Source: Legionellaceae bacterium
GTDB lineage: Bacteria; Pseudomonadota; Gammaproteobacteria; Legionellales; Legionellaceae
Assembly (NCBI GenBank): GCA_027449525.1
Contig: DAIDLK010000084.1
Location: 1 to 5,172, forward strand
Length of the DNA: 5,172 nucleotides
Direction of reading: 5' to 3'
The position numbers and the translations under genes are program-made. Position 1 is the stretch's first letter; each line of letters opens with the position of its first letter. The notes under the pieces are model-generated. The model was not told the DNA's origin. It worked only from the letters and a program-made list of their open reading frames with translations, and did not search any database. This document shows, piece after piece, positions 1 to 5,172 of this stretch.

Positions 1-731
1 AGGAAGTGCTGGCCGTAGCGCCTGATTGGGTGGTGCATTTAGCAGCCCTGACCTTTGTCGCGGATAGTCATGCTGAGGCCTTTTATCGCGTTAATGTGAT
101 GGGAACACTCAATTTATTGGAGGCACTGGCTACGCTGCCGCGGTTACCAAAGCGCATTTTAGTGGCAAGTAGTGCGAATATTTACGGCGTACCGTCGGTC
201 GAGGTGATTGATGAGCAAGTACCACCGGCCCCGGTTAATCATTATGCGTGTAGTAAGTTAGTGATGGAGCATTTGGTCACACCGTGGTTTGCGCGCTTGC
301 CTATTCTGATCACGCGCCCGTTTAATTACACGGGACCTGGACAAGACGAGCGGTTTTTAATTCCCAAAATTGTACAGCATTTTATTCGACGAGCACCGTT
401 TATTGAGTTAGGCAATTTGGACGTGAGTCGTGATTTTTCTGATGTGCGCGACGTGGTGGCCGCCTACTGTGCTTTGCTTGACTCGGATGTGGTTGGTTTA
501 AAAGTGAACGTGTGTTCTGGTAAGAGTACCTCATTGCGCGCGGTGTTGGATCACATGAATCAATTAGCGGGTTATTCTATTGAAGTGCGGGTCAATCCGG
601 CTTTGGTGCGTGCGAATGAAATCCCACAACTACGGGGTGATAACCAATTATTAGCGCAGTTAATAGGAAGCACGCCGACGATTCCATTAACCCAAACATT
701 AGAGTCAATGTACACGGTGCCAGTAGTATGA
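1..731 (+). CDS. rmd: GDP-6-deoxy-D-mannose reductase-like sugar-nucleotide reductase (Rmd family, extended SDR), 5' end cut by window edge
   Basis: Extended short-chain dehydrogenase, likely reducing GDP-4-dehydro-6-deoxy-D-mannose (made by Gmd) to GDP-D-rhamnose in the cytoplasm. The frame is open to the left edge. A GTG at 6 is not the true start, because the N-terminal Rossmann glycine motif (about 55 residues in this family) is missing. Counting from that GTG: VVHLAALTFV at 9-18, active-site serines in SSANIYG at 55-61, catalytic YACSK at 80-84 (Tyr80, Lys84), RPFNYTGPGQ at 104-113, LDVSRDFSDVRDV at 138-150 and NVCSG at 168-172. The DVSRDF-DV-DV and NVCSG blocks and the C-terminal RANEIPQLRG stretch resemble Pseudomonas Rmd as I remember it. 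The stop overlaps the next gene's ATG (ATGA), so the two are probably one operon and translationally coupled. The family call is firm. The exact substrate is inferred, and a related GDP- or dTDP-sugar epimerase/reductase remains possible. Confidence 0.7.
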   Translation, partial: EVLAVAPDWVVHLAALTFVADSHAEAFYRVNVMGTLNLLEALATLPRLPKRILVASSANIYGVPSVEVIDEQVPPAPVNHYACSKLVMEHLVTPWFARLPILITRPFNYTGPGQDERFLIPKIVQHFIRRAPFIELGNLDVSRDFSDVRDVVAAYCALLDSDVVGLKVNVCSGKSTSLRAVLDHMNQLAGYSIEVRVNPALVRANEIPQLRGDNQLLAQLIGSTPTIPLTQTLESMYTVPVV

Positions 732-1855
732 CGAAGCCGATAGGGTATGGTGTAAGCGTTTGGGCACGGGGCGCTGCTAGCGGTCATCTCGATGGCATTG
801 GCATCTATACAAAAGCATTATTTGAAGCCATGCAGCGCCAGGGTGTGTGGGATGAGTGGCAGCCAAAACCGTTGGTGTTTGGTCGCGATACGCCCTTGTT
901 ACCGTGTGGTCACCCAGACAGTGTGGTAAAGAGAGTTGGCGTGCATTTGCTGGCCGGAGCCATGGGATTTCGCGTGCGCTGTCCGGTGCAGTTATTTCAT
1001 GCGACCGACCACCATATTCCTGCCTTACGCGGGGTACCGGTGGTGGCGACGGTCATGGATTTAATTCCTTTTTTGCACCCTGAATGGGTATCAGCGGGAT
1101 TACGGCCCGTTAAAAATTGGTTATTGAAACGTAGTATTTTATCAGCGGATCATCTAATTACTATTTCAGAGTACAGTCGCCGCGATTTAATACAGCATTT
1201 CAAGTTGCCGGCAGAAAAAATTTCCGTCACGCCACTCGGCGTTGACGAAGTTTATTTTACCCCAATTGCGCTCCCGGCACGTCAAGCCGTATTGGCTCGT
1301 TATGGGTTGAACGCGGATTTTTTTCTGTTTATTGGTACCTTGCAGCCGCGAAAAAATATCGCACGTTTGTTGGATGCACACGCCTTACTACCGTTCGCTG
1401 TGCAAAAACGCCACCCCCTTGTAATTGTGGGGCGCAATGGCTGGGGGGTTGATGATTTATTGCCGCGCTTGCAGGAGCAAACACAGTTAGGTACCCTGCG
1501 CTGGTTAGATTATGTGCCACGTGATGACGTGTTTGCGTTATTACAAAGTGCGCGCGCACTAACGTTTGTGTCGTTGTACGAGGGGTTTGGTTTACCAGTA
1601 TTGGAAGCATTTGCCGCCGGTTGTGCCGTGATTGCCGCGAACAGTACGTCCATTCCTGAGGTGGCTGGCGATGCCGCGCTACTGGTTGATCCCTTTCAGC
1701 CGATTGCCATTGCTGCGGCAATGCAGAAACTGTTGGCCAACGACAATCTTTGCGCAGAATTACGCCAAAAAGGGTTAGCGCGTGCACAACAATTTACTTG
1801 GGATGCCTGCGCACGTGCGACAGCAAGCGTGTATCGACAGTTGTTGTATCCCTAA
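728..1855 (+). CDS. Glycosyltransferase family 4 (GT-B fold), WbpX/Y/Z-like, probable polysaccharide mannosyl/rhamnosyltransferase
   Basis: Retaining GT-B glycosyltransferase of 375 residues, full length for the family and probably acting at the cytoplasmic face of the inner membrane on lipid-linked glycan. The N-terminal domain opens with the glycine-rich acceptor loop SGHLDGIGIY (18-27), followed by HATDHHIPALRG (91-102) and the VVATVMDLIPF strand (105-115). The linker VTPLGVDEVYF lies at 167-177. The C-terminal nucleotide-sugar domain shows FIGTLQPRKNI (201-211), VIVGRNGWG (232-240), the EX7E motif EGFGLPVLE (Glu285 and Glu293) and SIPEVAGDAALLVDP (308-322). The ATG at 728 overlaps the upstream stop by 4 bases with no clear Shine-Dalgarno, so coupled translation is likely. 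Pairing with an Rmd-like gene suggests a GDP-sugar donor, either GDP-D-rhamnose or GDP-mannose. The donor and acceptor are inference; the GT4 assignment is firm. Confidence 0.88.
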   Translation: MTKPIGYGVSVWARGAASGHLDGIGIYTKALFEAMQRQGVWDEWQPKPLVFGRDTPLLPCGHPDSVVKRVGVHLLAGAMGFRVRCPVQLFHATDHHIPALRGVPVVATVMDLIPFLHPEWVSAGLRPVKNWLLKRSILSADHLITISEYSRRDLIQHFKLPAEKISVTPLGVDEVYFTPIALPARQAVLARYGLNADFFLFIGTLQPRKNIARLLDAHALLPFAVQKRHPLVIVGRNGWGVDDLLPRLQEQTQLGTLRWLDYVPRDDVFALLQSARALTFVSLYEGFGLPVLEAFAAGCAVIAANSTSIPEVAGDAALLVDPFQPIAIAAAMQKLLANDNLCAELRQKGLARAQQFTWDACARATASVYRQLLYP

Positions 1856-1864
1856 ATAATGTAT

Positions 1865-2917
1865 CTAGAGTGATTGGTATAGCCAAGTTAACACTGGAAA
1901 GCTCCATGTGTGATTAAATAATACGATTAAAATCATCAGTAAGGAAAATATCACAACCCAAAGGCTAAACGCAATAAAAGTGGCTCTTTTGGCTCGTTGT
2001 TTTTCCCACCAAGCTAATGGGCCTATCCCTTGTGCAAGAAAGGTCGCTACACCGGTCATATTAACGCACACTAAATTGATTAAAAATAAATACAATGCGC
2101 CCAACGACAACGAGTCATACCCAGCCCCTAGCAACAATCCAAACGTTACTAACGGGGGTAACAGCGCTACTGAAACCATGACTCCAATCAGCGCCTCCGA
2201 AACACCGGTGGTAAAAGAAAGTGCGCCAGCACCACCCGAGGCAATTGCAACGGCAATGACACCAGGTCCCACATGTGTGCGTGAAGCGATTTCAGGTAAG
2301 GCTGGATTAATCGAGACTATGGCGCCGATGCAGGAGGATAAGATAATCACGATAATGACTCCAGCTAGCTCCGTTAAAACTGCTTGTTTTAAGAGCCGCA
2401 GGTCACCGAGTGTCGTGGCTAATGCCAAAGCAACGCTTGGGCCAAGCATTGGTGCTATTACCATCGCACCAATGATGATAGCGTCATTATTACTAAGTAA
2501 ACCGACCGCGGCCACGATCGTTGATAGTACTACCATGGTTAAGTAAATGAACGAGCAACGCGCTAGTTGTTTAATGTTTTCATAAAGCTCTGCACGGCTA
2601 ATACGCTGGGGTGATTGTTGAACAATTTGTTCAACTGGTTTCTCTAGGATAGGCGGTAATGTTGCTGCTACGGGTAACATGATGATTCGATTACTCTTCA
2701 TTCCGGAATAGTGCTTCTCTAATAAATCAAGCAAGGCTTCGTTCTGCGCGGTATCTAATAAAATCCGCACGAGCACATGAGCATTTGGTAACGGGAGGGG
2801 TTGGTACTCAAGAATTTCATATTTTATTATTAGGTGGTTTATTTTTTCAACATCCCTTTCCGGCACAACTAGTTCAATTAACCGCAAAGCCATCAAGACA
2901 CTCATTGTAAAAAGCAT
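1865..2917 (-). CDS. DUF389 family multi-pass membrane protein (TIGR00341-like), function unknown
   Basis: Inner-membrane protein of a widespread family without an established function. A soluble N-terminal domain (about 1-110, with RLIELVVPERD at 12-22 and ALLDLLEKHY at 61-70) precedes hydrophobic segments at about 121-141, 146-170, 178-202, 217-235, 241-265, 271-297 and 313-335. Family hallmarks seen are NNDAIIIGAMVIAPMLGP (143-160), ASGGAGALSF (226-235) and SEALIGVMVSVALLPPL (240-256). The start is uncertain. The longest form begins at 2917, but in-frame ATGs also lie at 2905 and 2893. The 2893 start gives MALRLIEL, which is how these proteins usually begin, and it has a weak GAG about 7 bases upstream. 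The gene is convergent with the glycosyltransferase (9 bases between stops) and divergent from the MscS gene. A long + strand open frame inside it is an antisense artefact of its hydrophobic codons. Confidence 0.9.
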   Translation of the reverse strand: MLFTMSVLMALRLIELVVPERDVEKINHLIIKYEILEYQPLPLPNAHVLVRILLDTAQNEALLDLLEKHYSGMKSNRIIMLPVAATLPPILEKPVEQIVQQSPQRISRAELYENIKQLARCSFIYLTMVVLSTIVAAVGLLSNNDAIIIGAMVIAPMLGPSVALALATTLGDLRLLKQAVLTELAGVIIVIILSSCIGAIVSINPALPEIASRTHVGPGVIAVAIASGGAGALSFTTGVSEALIGVMVSVALLPPLVTFGLLLGAGYDSLSLGALYLFLINLVCVNMTGVATFLAQGIGPLAWWEKQRAKRATFIAFSLWVVIFSLLMILIVLFNHTWSFPVLTWLYQSL

Positions 2918-2953
2918 GGTAGTTTTCAGTGTATTCGAGCTTTAATTCGTTGT

Positions 2954-2981
2954 CTATTAATAATCGTGCTAGTGAAGTCAA
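2954..2981 (-). promoter_or_regulatory. Candidate sigma-70-type promoter for the DUF389 gene
   Basis: On the - strand, TTGACT (2981-2976) lies 16 bases before TAATAG (2959-2954). The -35 matches consensus at 5 of 6 positions and the -10 at only 3 of 6. The implied transcript start near 2947 leaves a leader of about 30 bases to the longest start codon, or about 54 to the 2893 ATG. This is a by-eye match in an AT-rich spacer, so it is tentative. Confidence 0.35.
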
Positions 2982-2986
2982 TGACT
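2976..2986. repeat. 11-base palindrome AGTCA-A-TGACT overlapping the putative -35 of the DUF389 gene
   Basis: Two perfect 5-base arms sit around one central base, in the roughly 120-base region between the divergent DUF389 and MscS genes. The left arm and centre coincide with the -35 hexamer proposed for the - strand promoter, so it could serve as an operator. An 11-base palindrome can also arise by chance, and no second copy was noticed. Confidence 0.3.
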
Positions 2987-3024
2987 CCGTTGTAAACTCA
3001 TCGGCATAGATACAACAGAAAACT

Positions 3025-3030
3025 AGGTGA
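3025..3030 (+). promoter_or_regulatory. Shine-Dalgarno site (AGGTGA) of the MscS gene
   Basis: AGGTGA ends 7 bases before the ATG at 3038, which is good spacing. This fixes that ATG as the start rather than the downstream in-frame ATG at 3050 (residue 5). No convincing -10/-35 pair was seen upstream in the + direction. Confidence 0.7.
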
Positions 3031-3037
3031 TGTTAGA

Positions 3038-4084
3038 ATGATTGATTGGATGCATCTGAATCTTTGGTTTTTTTATGGTATTGTTATTCTCGGAGCTACC
3101 GCGCTTCTCCATCTGCTGAGTCAGCAACTAATGGCTTATTTAACCGTAAAAGCCAAGCGATTCAATCTTGTTTTTGGTGAGGCGGCATTAAAGGCAATGA
3201 GCTTGCCATTGCACCTGTTGTATTGGGTCATGGCACTTTCGTTGTGTTGTACAATGATTCTAGACCCTAAAAAATACCCTTTGATAGTAGCTCCTTACCT
3301 ACAAATAAGAAAAATAGCGATTATTATTATTTTGTGCTGGGCAGTATTGCGCTTCATTCGACGCATTGAAACGCTGTATATCCAAACCAGCGCTCAGCAC
3401 CACAAAGTGATTGATAAAACTTTTGTTTACGCACTCAGTCGGCTAGCAACGATTACGGTTTTTATTCTAGGCCTACTCATTGTGATGCAAATGATGAATA
3501 TTCCAGTTGCTGGATTACTTACGTTTGGAGGGATTGGCGGTGCTGGCATAGCCTTTGCTTCGAAAGAGCTGCTGGCCAACTTTTTTGGTGGTTTAATTAT
3601 TTACATGGATAAGCCATTTAAAGTAGGGGATTGGATACGTTCTCCTGATAAAAATATTGAAGGGATAGTTGATTACATTGGATGGCGCATTACTCGCATT
3701 CTAACCCCCGATAAGCGCCCACTATACGTACCCAATAGCGTTTTTCTTACCATCAGCGTTGAAAATCCATCACGCATGAAATTTCGAAGAATTAAAGCAA
3801 CGATCGGTATTCGTTATCAGGATTACCATCAAATCGACCTTGTTTCAAAACAAATTAGAGAGATGTTGCTACAGCATAAAGACATCGATAGCACGCAGTC
3901 TCTGACGGTAAGTTTGGTCGAATTTGCCCCTTCAGCTTTGAATGTGATGGTTTCTGCTTTTTCAAAATTGACCGAATGGGACCAATTTCAGACCGTACAG
4001 CATGAGATTTTAATGAATATTTTGAGTATTGTTACTCTAAATGGTGTCAAATTAGCTATTCCAGCCCCGGTTTTTAATCAGTGA
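3038..4084 (+). CDS. MscS-family mechanosensitive ion channel, YnaI-like
   Basis: Inner-membrane channel of 348 residues that would open under membrane tension and release solutes on hypo-osmotic shock. Likely transmembrane helices lie at about 10-30, 55-76, 92-109, 132-152 and the pore helix region 155-190. This five-helix layout and length fit the YnaI subfamily (about 340 residues) better than three-helix MscS. The pore helix shows GLLTFGGIGGAGIAFASKEL (159-178), followed by NFFGG (181-185) and the beta-domain entry DKPFKVGDWI (191-200). Next come GWRITRI (215-221), DKRPLYVPNSVF (225-236) and SVENPSRMKFRRI (240-252), a signature shared with YnaI-type channels as I recall them. The C-terminal alpha/beta domain runs to the end without a long tail. 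The only other same-direction gene close by is the cupin, whose likely ATG is 13 bases past this stop, so an operon is probable. A role in osmotic protection is inferred from the family. Confidence 0.93.
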   Translation: MIDWMHLNLWFFYGIVILGATALLHLLSQQLMAYLTVKAKRFNLVFGEAALKAMSLPLHLLYWVMALSLCCTMILDPKKYPLIVAPYLQIRKIAIIIILCWAVLRFIRRIETLYIQTSAQHHKVIDKTFVYALSRLATITVFILGLLIVMQMMNIPVAGLLTFGGIGGAGIAFASKELLANFFGGLIIYMDKPFKVGDWIRSPDKNIEGIVDYIGWRITRILTPDKRPLYVPNSVFLTISVENPSRMKFRRIKATIGIRYQDYHQIDLVSKQIREMLLQHKDIDSTQSLTVSLVEFAPSALNVMVSAFSKLTEWDQFQTVQHEILMNILSIVTLNGVKLAIPAPVFNQ

Positions 4085-4097
4085 GCTTAAAAAATTT

Positions 4098-4480
4098 ATG
4101 AAAAAAAGGGGATAACGTTCTTTATCTGTAGCCTAATCAGCGTGTTAGCGGCTAGTTACGCGCAATCAACAACACGTATACCGCAGTTTTCGAACCATCA
4201 GGTCAACGTTTGGAAAACTATTATTTATCCCAGCGCAAGTAAGCGTTTAACCCTTCACCGTCATGATTACGACCGCATTGTAGTAGCCTTAAGTAACGGA
4301 CTACTTAAAGTAACTAACCAGAAAGGTCAAACGCACTATTTGCGACTCAAGAAAAACCAAGCATACTATTTAACCAGAGATCCCTTGCATGAATGGCATT
4401 ATGATGAAAACGTAACAAAGCAACCAATCACCGTCATGGTAATTGAATTAAAAGAGACTACGTTAAAAGAGAAGGGATAG
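4098..4480 (+). CDS. Small exported cupin-fold protein; signal peptide out of frame with its ATG (frameshift or slippage at A7G4)
   Basis: The uninterrupted frame offers only a GTG at 4142, which has no Shine-Dalgarno and would start inside a signal peptide. Extending that frame upstream gives ITFFICSLIS from 4112, then VLAASYA followed by QS, a typical hydrophobic core and signal peptidase I site. The only ATG, at 4098, reads MKKRG and then stops at 4113-4115. One extra base in the run of seven A and four G (4101-4111) would join the parts as MKKKGITFF..., about 127 residues with a 22-residue signal peptide. Numbered from the GTG, the mature part has cupin motif 1 LHRHDYD (38-44; His39, His41) with glycine 53, and motif 2 PLHEWHYDEN (81-90; His86 and Asn90 fitting HxxxN). 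Metal binding is plausible. The enzymatic or sensory role is unknown. It may share a transcript with the MscS gene. The coordinates given span the proposed intact gene. Confidence 0.7.
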
Positions 4481-4565
4481 TAGATAAATGAATGCGTTGC
4501 GTTGAACGACGATTCTATGGTAATGGATTTTAGAGCCTGACTCCGAAGCTGTTGTTAGTCTTTGC

Positions 4566-4593
4566 CTTGAAAAAATCCCATCACACCCTACAT
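4566..4593 (+). promoter_or_regulatory. Candidate heat-shock (sigma-32/RpoH) promoter of hsp20
   Basis: CTTGAAA (4566-4572) is an exact match to the sigma-32 -35 consensus. After 13 bases comes CCCTACAT (4586-4593), which matches CCCCATNT at 5 of its 7 defined positions. Spacing is in the usual 13-15 range. The transcript would start near 4600 and give a short leader of about 30 bases. Its position before a small heat-shock gene supports the call. The stretch 4481-4565 between the cupin stop and this promoter shows nothing recognisable. Confidence 0.6.
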
Positions 4594-4616
4594 TATTGGT
4601 GTTGGATAACTTTTTA

Positions 4617-4622
4617 AAGGAG
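4617..4622 (+). promoter_or_regulatory. Strong Shine-Dalgarno (AAGGAG) setting the hsp20 start
   Basis: AAGGAG lies 6 bases before the ATG at 4629. It decides against the in-frame TTG at 4596, which would place the ribosome binding site inside the coding region and lies just past the proposed -10 box. Confidence 0.85.
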
Positions 4623-4628
4623 AAGACG

Positions 4629-5066
4629 ATGAGCCTTATTAAGCGTGATTATAGGCCAATAAGCAAAGATTTAAATCAATTTTTTGAGGATTTTTTTAAA
4701 TTACAGAATGATTCGTCGTTCATTGACACTGGTACTTGGGCGCCAGCTGTGGATATTAAAGAAGAAAAACACCAGTTTGTGGTGACGGCCGATATTCCTG
4801 GGGTCAACATTGAGGATATCAACGTCTCACTAGAAAATAATATTTTAACCATACAAGGCAAGCGGGAATGCGAAACAACGGAGAACAGAGAAAACTACTC
4901 TCGTGTCGAGCGAGTACAGGGTCAATTTTATCGTCGTTTTAGTTTACCACAATCGGCTGATGAAGCAAAAATTGATGCGGCCTACAAAAACGGCGTTCTG
5001 CAAATCTTGATCCCTAAAAAAGAAGCCGCGAAAGGGATGCGCATCGAAGTGAAAGCGGAAAATTAA
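4629..5066 (+). CDS. Small heat-shock protein, Hsp20/alpha-crystallin family
   Basis: ATP-independent cytoplasmic holdase of 145 residues that keeps unfolding proteins soluble for refolding by DnaK/ClpB. The N-terminal arm (1-36) is rich in aromatic residues (FFEDFF at 18-23). The alpha-crystallin domain spans about 37-132, starting WAPAVDIKEE (37-46), with VVTADIPGV (51-59), LENNILTIQGKR (68-79), FYRRFSLP (100-107) and the family signature AAYKNGVLQILIPK (117-130). The C-terminal tail carries IEV (139-141), a form of the I/V-x-I/V motif that docks neighbouring subunits in the oligomer. The length is normal for class A bacterial sHSPs. It appears to be a single-gene unit with its own heat-shock-type promoter upstream and a hairpin downstream. 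No gene symbol is given because ibpA/hspA naming cannot be decided from sequence alone. Confidence 0.95.
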   Translation: MSLIKRDYRPISKDLNQFFEDFFKLQNDSSFIDTGTWAPAVDIKEEKHQFVVTADIPGVNIEDINVSLENNILTIQGKRECETTENRENYSRVERVQGQFYRRFSLPQSADEAKIDAAYKNGVLQILIPKKEAAKGMRIEVKAEN

Positions 5067-5078
5067 TTAATTGCAGTT

Positions 5079-5100
5079 AGCCAGGCTATACTGCCTGGCT
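5079..5100. terminator. Hairpin after hsp20, probable (bidirectional) terminator
   Basis: Perfect 8-base arms AGCCAGGC (5079-5086) and GCCTGGCT (5093-5100) enclose a 6-base loop, beginning 12 bases after the hsp20 stop. The T tract on the + side is poor (GTTCATTACCTT). The - side reads into a sequence with more T (5078 downwards, AATTAATTAATTTT). The stem is clear, but termination efficiency is uncertain. Confidence 0.65.
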
Positions 5101-5105
5101 GTTCA

Positions 5106-5171
5106 TTACCTTATCAAATTTAGGCGTTGCTCCAGAGCGAAATTTAACACAAACAAAGCATCAAATGGTAA
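5106..5171 (-). CDS. Possible C-terminal end of a leftward gene, cut by the right edge
   Basis: A - strand frame is open from the window edge to a TAA at 5108-5106. It encodes about 21 residues ending FALEQRLNLIR. No family is recognised. An open stretch this short is expected by chance about one time in three, and the + strand also has an open frame here. The only supporting argument is its placement just beyond the hairpin, where a convergent gene ending against hsp20 would be expected. Confidence 0.22.
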   Translation of the reverse strand, partial: LPFDALFVLNFALEQRLNLIR

Positions 5172-5172
5172 C

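Noticed and set aside
6..8. GTG at 6 as the true start of the reductase
   Set aside because: The frame is open to the edge and the N-terminal nucleotide-binding motif required by the family would be missing.
1329..1787. 152-codon open frame on the - strand inside the glycosyltransferase
   Set aside because: The + strand frame carries all conserved GT4 motifs. The - strand product is low in complexity, resembles no family and has no clear ribosome binding site.
1980..2546. 188-codon open frame on the + strand antisense to DUF389
   Set aside because: Its product is rich in Thr, Ala and Pro, as expected when hydrophobic codons are read in reverse, while the - strand holds the DUF389 signature.
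2990..3020. TTGTAA as a -35 box for the mscS gene
   Set aside because: No acceptable -10 lies 16-18 bases downstream; the TAGATA present is only 11 bases away.
4596..4628. TTG start giving hsp20 eleven extra residues
   Set aside because: It would put the strong AAGGAG site inside the gene, and the ATG at 4629 is correctly spaced from it.
4608..4628. FourU-type RNA thermometer in the hsp20 leader (T run beside AAAGGAG)
   Set aside because: The T run is directly next to the Shine-Dalgarno, leaving no loop for a hairpin, and no other U-rich partner was found in the short leader.

Overview
The window looks like part of a bacterial chromosome, most likely from a gammaproteobacterium. The reasons are gene families typical of Gram-negative bacteria (an Rmd-like nucleotide-sugar reductase, a YnaI-type MscS channel, an exported cupin), tight gene packing, and a candidate heat-shock promoter of the sigma-32 type. 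A Legionellales-like host is a guess from the overall look and cannot be settled here. No RNA gene, CRISPR array, insertion sequence or phage gene was seen.

Left part (1-1855, + strand): the end of a surface-polysaccharide locus. An NAD(P)-dependent sugar reductase, cut by the left edge and best matched to GDP-6-deoxy-D-mannose reductase (Rmd), overlaps by 4 bases a family 4 glycosyltransferase of the WbpX/Y/Z sort. Together they suggest synthesis of GDP-D-rhamnose and its transfer into an O-antigen-like glycan. The locus ends abruptly against a convergent gene only 9 bases away.

Middle part (1865-4480): a DUF389 membrane protein on the - strand, then a divergent intergenic region of about 120 bases, then a rightward pair made of a small-conductance mechanosensitive channel and a small exported cupin. 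The cupin's signal peptide is encoded in the sequence but lies out of frame with its only good ATG. One missing base in an A7G4 run explains this, so the gene is either frameshifted, misread in sequencing, or expressed by slippage. This is the most interesting point in the window.

Right part (4481-5172): a small heat-shock protein (Hsp20) with a strong ribosome binding site, a sigma-32-like promoter and a hairpin after the gene. The last 70 bases may hold the tail of a leftward gene.

The polysaccharide genes look richer in G+C than the channel, cupin and Hsp20 genes. The right half could be called a loose group of envelope and protein stress functions, but nothing seen here shows a new multi-gene system.
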